Both the position numbers and the translations under genes were made by a program. Positions 60,857 to 64,000 of a stretch of 64,000 nt of DNA are shown here, piece after piece (within the stretch, counting starts at the first letter, position 1; every line of letters begins with the position of its first letter). Under the pieces are notes generated by a model. It was given only the letters and a program-made list of their open reading frames with translations, was not told where the DNA came from and made no database searches. Source of the stretch: Mixta mediterraneensis (GTDB taxonomy: Bacteria; Pseudomonadota; Gammaproteobacteria; Enterobacterales; Enterobacteriaceae); NCBI RefSeq assembly GCF_014946725.1, contig NZ_JACFXY010000001.1, positions 770,536 to 834,535 of the forward strand, written 5' to 3'.

Positions 60857-61339
60857 TTAGCCACGGAAGAAAATATCGCCTGATTTCCCCATCACAATCT
60901 TACCGACATCATTAGTAATTAAGATGTAGTTGGCATTGATATAGGCCCAGTGGGTATTTTCTTGCGGCGCAGGCAGGTTACGTTTTTGCCATTCGGTAAT
61001 GGTATACGTCTTATCCAGATACTGCTGCGGCACCGTATCACCGATTTTATACTCTTTATAATCGATGATGATCGTGGTGAGATCGTAGGTCGGTGGCGTA
61101 TTTGGCGCACTGGTATCCGACTGCGCTGGCGTCGTCGGTGTAATACCATCATTGGATTGAGACGACGGTGACGTACTGGCATCCGGTTGTGCGGCATTCG
61201 TATCCGGCTCGGCCTGCTGGATTTGTGGCGGTGGCGGCACGGTATCGGTGCCTTCATTGGCAGCCTGAGCCGTGTTAAGCAGGCTCAATGAGCCAAACAG
61301 TAATCCTGCTGAAAGAAAAGTGATTTGAATCCGGCGCAT
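60857..61339 (-). CDS. RcnB-family periplasmic protein with a low-complexity linker
   Basis: 160 residues from ATG 61339. Signal peptide (MRRIQITFLSAGLLFGSLSLLNTAQA), then a Pro/Ser/Thr/Asp-rich linker (about 28-85), then an RcnB-like domain: YKEYKIGDTVPQQYLDKTYTITEWQKRNLPAPQENTHWAYINANYILITNDVGKIV. RcnB of E. coli takes part in nickel/cobalt homeostasis, but many family members have unknown roles, and no metal-binding His cluster is visible here. Confidence 0.82.
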   Translation of the reverse strand: MRRIQITFLSAGLLFGSLSLLNTAQAANEGTDTVPPPPQIQQAEPDTNAAQPDASTSPSSQSNDGITPTTPAQSDTSAPNTPPTYDLTTIIIDYKEYKIGDTVPQQYLDKTYTITEWQKRNLPAPQENTHWAYINANYILITNDVGKIVMGKSGDIFFRG

Positions 61340-61658
61340 AGTCGCTTCCACATTGAATAAAAAGTGGTAACAGTAGACCAAGAGATAGACATTCTGTACA
61401 GCGGCACAGTTCCCGTCCACGGCGTGTGAATGTAAGAAAACGCAACGTTATTCTCCGCTCAGTACGGATTTACGCTGTATCGGATGGCAAAATCCCCGCG
61501 TAAAATTAGCTACAAATGCGCCTGTAAGCAGCGCATTAAATCGTGCGTTGATTGACGAAAACCGTGCTAAACCTGATGGAAGCGGAAGAAGCGTGTACAC
61601 TGCAACGGTTTTAATCGCCCCTTAACCACGAAATCATGAAATGCCGGGAGACAACCCT
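61340..61658. other. Intergenic region between the RcnB-like gene and yecA
   Basis: About 320 bp holding divergent promoters. A TACACT element near 61597 could be the -10 for yecA, but no good -35 was found. No gene is seen. Confidence 0.4.
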
Positions 61659-62327
61659 ATGAAAGATGGCCCACTGACCGAGAAAGAGCTGGAATGGCTT
61701 GAAGAGATGCTGGAAAAACATGGCAGTGAAGCGTCGATTCTGGATGTCTCAGAGCTGGATGGATTGCTCACCGCCGTACTTTCTGGCCCCACCACGGTTG
61801 AGCCGGGTGAATGGTTACTTGCGCTGTGGGGCGGGCAAAAACATGTGCCGAAGTGGAGCAACGAGCGCGAGATGACGCGTTTTATGTCGCTTTGCTTCCA
61901 GCATATGAACGACATTGCCGATCGCTTATCTGAGTACCCGGACCAGTTTGAGCCGGTATTTGGCCTTCGCAAAATAGAAGGTCTGGAATTTACGGTGGTG
62001 GAAGAGTGGTGCTTCGGCTATATGCGCGGCGTGGCGCTGACTGACTGGTCAACGTTGCCACCGTCTCTGCAGCCGATGCTGGAAGCGATTGCCCTGCACG
62101 GCACAGAAGAGAATCTTGAGAAACTGGATACGCTAACGCCGGAAGAAATGGAAGCCAGCATTGATGCCATCCGCCCTGCTGCGCTGGCACTGCACGACTA
62201 CTGGATTTCACAGCCGGAAGCAATTAAGCAGCCACAAAAACCCATTGTGGCGGATGCACTGCCAGGCCGGAATGAACCTTGCCCCTGTGGGAGCGGCAAG
62301 AAATTTAAGCAATGCTGTTTGCATTAA
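61659..62327 (+). CDS. yecA: UPF0149 / SEC-C motif protein YecA
   Basis: From ATG 61659 (GGGAG upstream) it has 222 residues. The UPF0149 helical domain (about 1-175; SELDGLLTAVLSGPTTVEPGEWL, VEEWCFGYMRGVALTDWSTLP) is followed by a C-terminal SEC-C zinc-binding motif NEPCPCGSGKKFKQCCLH, as in SecA. The E. coli protein is of uncertain function and binds metal through this motif. A start 6 codons earlier is less likely. Confidence 0.95.
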   Translation: MKDGPLTEKELEWLEEMLEKHGSEASILDVSELDGLLTAVLSGPTTVEPGEWLLALWGGQKHVPKWSNEREMTRFMSLCFQHMNDIADRLSEYPDQFEPVFGLRKIEGLEFTVVEEWCFGYMRGVALTDWSTLPPSLQPMLEAIALHGTEENLEKLDTLTPEEMEASIDAIRPAALALHDYWISQPEAIKQPQKPIVADALPGRNEPCPCGSGKKFKQCCLH

Positions 62328-62353
62328 TTTGAGTTAGCGTTTTTATTTTATCA

Positions 62354-62387
62354 CGGCTTGTGTTCCTTAAGGGACAAGCCGTTTTAT
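62354..62387 (+). terminator. Terminator after yecA
   Basis: cggcttgt (62354-62361) pairs with acaagccg (62374-62381), followed by TTTTATT. Confidence 0.85.
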
Positions 62388-62799
62388 TATGAAATAAGCT
62401 CTCCCTTAATTGCCTTCCGTCATTTTTTGATTATCTGTATCTTCACTTACCGTAATGTGAATTAATCGGTTTAACGCCTCAGTCGCCAGGTATTTTTATA
62501 CTTTATCTGGCATAATTTTTTTGCCTGGTCATTAACCACGAGAAAAGATGCCTCAATTTAAGTAAAGTGCTATTACGGCAGAAGCGGGACATTTCACGGG
62601 CTTCTTTATAAAGACGATTAGTGCAGCGGCATTACCCCTACGAATACAATATAAAAAGAAGTTTTTTCACTTGATATACGCGCTTTAAATTTTGCAAACT
62701 TAATGGATTGAATTAAATGAGTCCTAAGCCCTAATGTGTGACACATATCACACCTTAGGACCTTTACCTGTTATGGCGTTAATTAAGGATGGATGAGAC
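62388..62799. other. AT-rich intergenic region upstream of the NERD-helicase gene
   Basis: About 410 bp, clearly poorer in GC than the backbone, as is the gene that follows. It contains a CRP-like palindrome nested within an outer inverted repeat (62721-62761). No gene is seen. Confidence 0.55.
62721..62761. promoter_or_regulatory. CRP-like site inside an outer inverted repeat, upstream of the NERD-helicase gene
   Basis: TGTGACACATATCACA (62737-62752) has both perfect CRP half-sites. It lies between perfect 8-bp arms gtcctaag (62721-62728) and cttaggac (62754-62761). A -10-like TTATGG at 62771-62776 would place CRP in a class II position, with the GTG start at 62800. Confidence 0.6.
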
Positions 62800-63873
62800 G
62801 TGCCAAAAATAATCCCAGCTATAAATAGTTGCAGTGGTAAAATAACAGCCGGCGAGAAGCGCCTTGCTCGAATTCTTGAAAACAATCTAAGTAGCGAAGC
62901 ATTATGCTGGTACGATATTGCGATTGGCGAACGTAATTTATACCCGGATTTCATCATTCTCGAACCCAAAATAGGTTTGATCTTTTTAGAAGTTAAAGAC
63001 TGGTTCTCGAGTCGTATAAGATCGTTTGACAAAGACAAGCTTGAATACGAGAACGATGAAGGGATCATATGCCTGAAAAATCCTTTTGAGCAGGTACGGA
63101 ATTATGCCAACACCGCAATAAACTGGCTAAGAAAAGATGCTGGCTTACAACAGCGCGATGGAAAATACACAGGAAGTTTCTGCTTCCCCTATGGATATAG
63201 CGTTTACCTGAGTAACATAACCAGAAAGCAATATAATAAACTCTTTGAAAGTGACGCCTCAAAAAACATTCTTCCGGCAAATCATGTTATTTGCAAAGAT
63301 GAAATTACTGAATTTATGAGCGCAGAAAAAATTCAGCAGCAAATAAACAAACTAGTAGGTTATAAATTTTATTTTGAAGCGACGATTGAAAAAATAAACC
63401 GAATTCGCTGGAATTTATATCCTGAAATACGCATTCAGGGAAAAAATAAAAAATATGATGAAGCGGAAAATACAGAACATGATACTGTTCAGTCCCCAGG
63501 CATCATAAAAATAATGGATACTCAGCAAGAATTATTAGCACGCAGCCTTGGCGAAGGCCATCGTGTTATTCATGGTGTGGCTGGTTCCGGTAAGACGTTA
63601 ATTTTACTTTATCGCTGTTATCATCTGGCAAAAACGTCTACTTCCGAAAAACCAATCTTAGTTACCTGCTTTAATATTACTTTAGCACGAAAATTATCAT
63701 CAATAATAAAAACAACGATACCGCAAGCGAATATCGAAGTTATACATTTCCATTCCTGGTGTGCCAGAAAAGTAAAGGAATATCAGCTTCCCTGCCAGAA
63801 AGAGGGTAACCATGTTAAAAACCTTGAGTTAGCGGTTATTAATGGTTTTCAGAACGCATCTCTACCCGCGGGT
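62800..63873 (+). pseudogene. NERD-domain nuclease/helicase, cut by an IS903-type insertion
   Basis: From GTG 62800 about 358 native codons precede the IS. An N-terminal NERD (nuclease-related) domain (about 15-130) shows the restriction-endonuclease-like core DFIILEPKIGLIFLEVKDW, in which D, E-x-K are the expected catalytic residues. A superfamily 1 helicase begins near residue 245 with Walker A HGVAGSGKTLILLY (about 260-272) and LVTCFNITLARKL. Motifs II-VI are missing at the break. The DNA is AT-rich and suggests horizontal transfer. NERD-UvrD proteins often lie among anti-phage genes; that role is inference here. Confidence 0.85.
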
Positions 63874-64000
63874 GGCTTTGTTGAATAAATCAGCTTCAGG
63901 ACGAGTGACTCTGTAGCTGACCGGGTTTTCAGGCAATACGCACGCTTTCTGGCATACCAGCCTTCGTTATTTTATTCAGCGCACGCACCATGCCCAAAGC
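63874..64000 (-). mobile_element. IS903-type insertion sequence, copy 3 (continues beyond the window)
   Basis: The 18-bp terminal repeat ggctttgttgaataaatc begins at 63874, and all 127 bases to the edge are identical to copies 1 and 2. The upstream 9 bases cccgcgggt (63865-63873) should recur after the far end if it transposed normally. Confidence 0.95.
63929..64000 (-). CDS. IS903-type transposase, C-terminal part (copy 3)
   Basis: The last 24 codons (ending LNKITKAGMPESVRIA) are present and identical to the other copies; the rest lies outside the window. Confidence 0.93.
   Translation of the reverse strand, partial: ALGMVRALNKITKAGMPESVRIA

Overview
The window is a chromosomal segment of a member of the Enterobacterales. 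The backbone genes closely resemble Escherichia coli proteins and keep much of the E. coli 99-100/0 min order: thrA-thrL, yjtD, arcA, creA, rob, gpmB, yjjX, trpR, slt, ettA, nadR, radA, serB, ytjB, yjjG-rimI-holD, rsmC, tRNA-Leu, yjjZ and fhuF. The loss of creBCD, the accessory gene set and the moderate GC content suggest an Erwinia/Pantoea-type relative (Erwiniaceae). That placement is inference; no marker gene was compared.

Layout. 1-8430: conserved backbone from thrA to slt, with a readable thr attenuator, an FNR box before arcA and a TrpR operator before trpR. 8540-20346: a urea-utilisation operon (atzF, uca, a GntR regulator, urtABCDE). It is preceded by a sigma54-type promoter, two tandem NtrC-like sites and a 32-bp near-palindrome over the start region. 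20374-25278: a deoxyribose island, with deoX-deoP-deoK divergent from deoC-deoR and two DeoR operators flanking a CRP site. 25283-28083: a broken 2-hydroxyacid dehydrogenase, then ettA. 28532-34923: a beta-glucoside (bgl/asc-like) operon with CRP site, antiterminator target and terminator. Its BglG-type antiterminator gene is split by an IS903-type element. 35399-50495: a LysR/oxidoreductase pair, the nadR-radA-serB-ytjB and holD-rimI-yjjG blocks, rsmC, two tRNA-Leu(CAG), iron-regulated yjjZ-like and fhuF genes, a diguanylate cyclase, an MFS transporter and a histidine phosphatase. 50492-64000: a beta-propeller protein, a sugar-transferase gene split by a second IS copy, LysR/tautomerase, opgB, a broken APC permease, GNAT, an RcnB-like protein, yecA and an AT-rich NERD-helicase gene cut by a third IS copy at the window edge.

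Function and decay. The urea genes form one logical unit: uptake by UrtABCDE, carboxylation by Uca, and hydrolysis of allophanate by AtzF. The promoter elements imply induction under nitrogen limitation. The deo genes likewise give uptake, mutarotation, phosphorylation and aldol cleavage of deoxyribose. Both pathways carry an in-frame stop in a key enzyme (uca, deoC). In total five genes carry a single premature stop (uca, deoC, the dehydrogenase, opgB, the permease), and each can be explained by one C-to-T or G-to-A transition. Three genes are cut by nearly identical copies of one IS. This looks like early, recent gene inactivation, as seen in host-restricted or insect-associated bacteria, although base-calling error must be excluded. 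I found no CRISPR array, no rRNA and no clear prophage.
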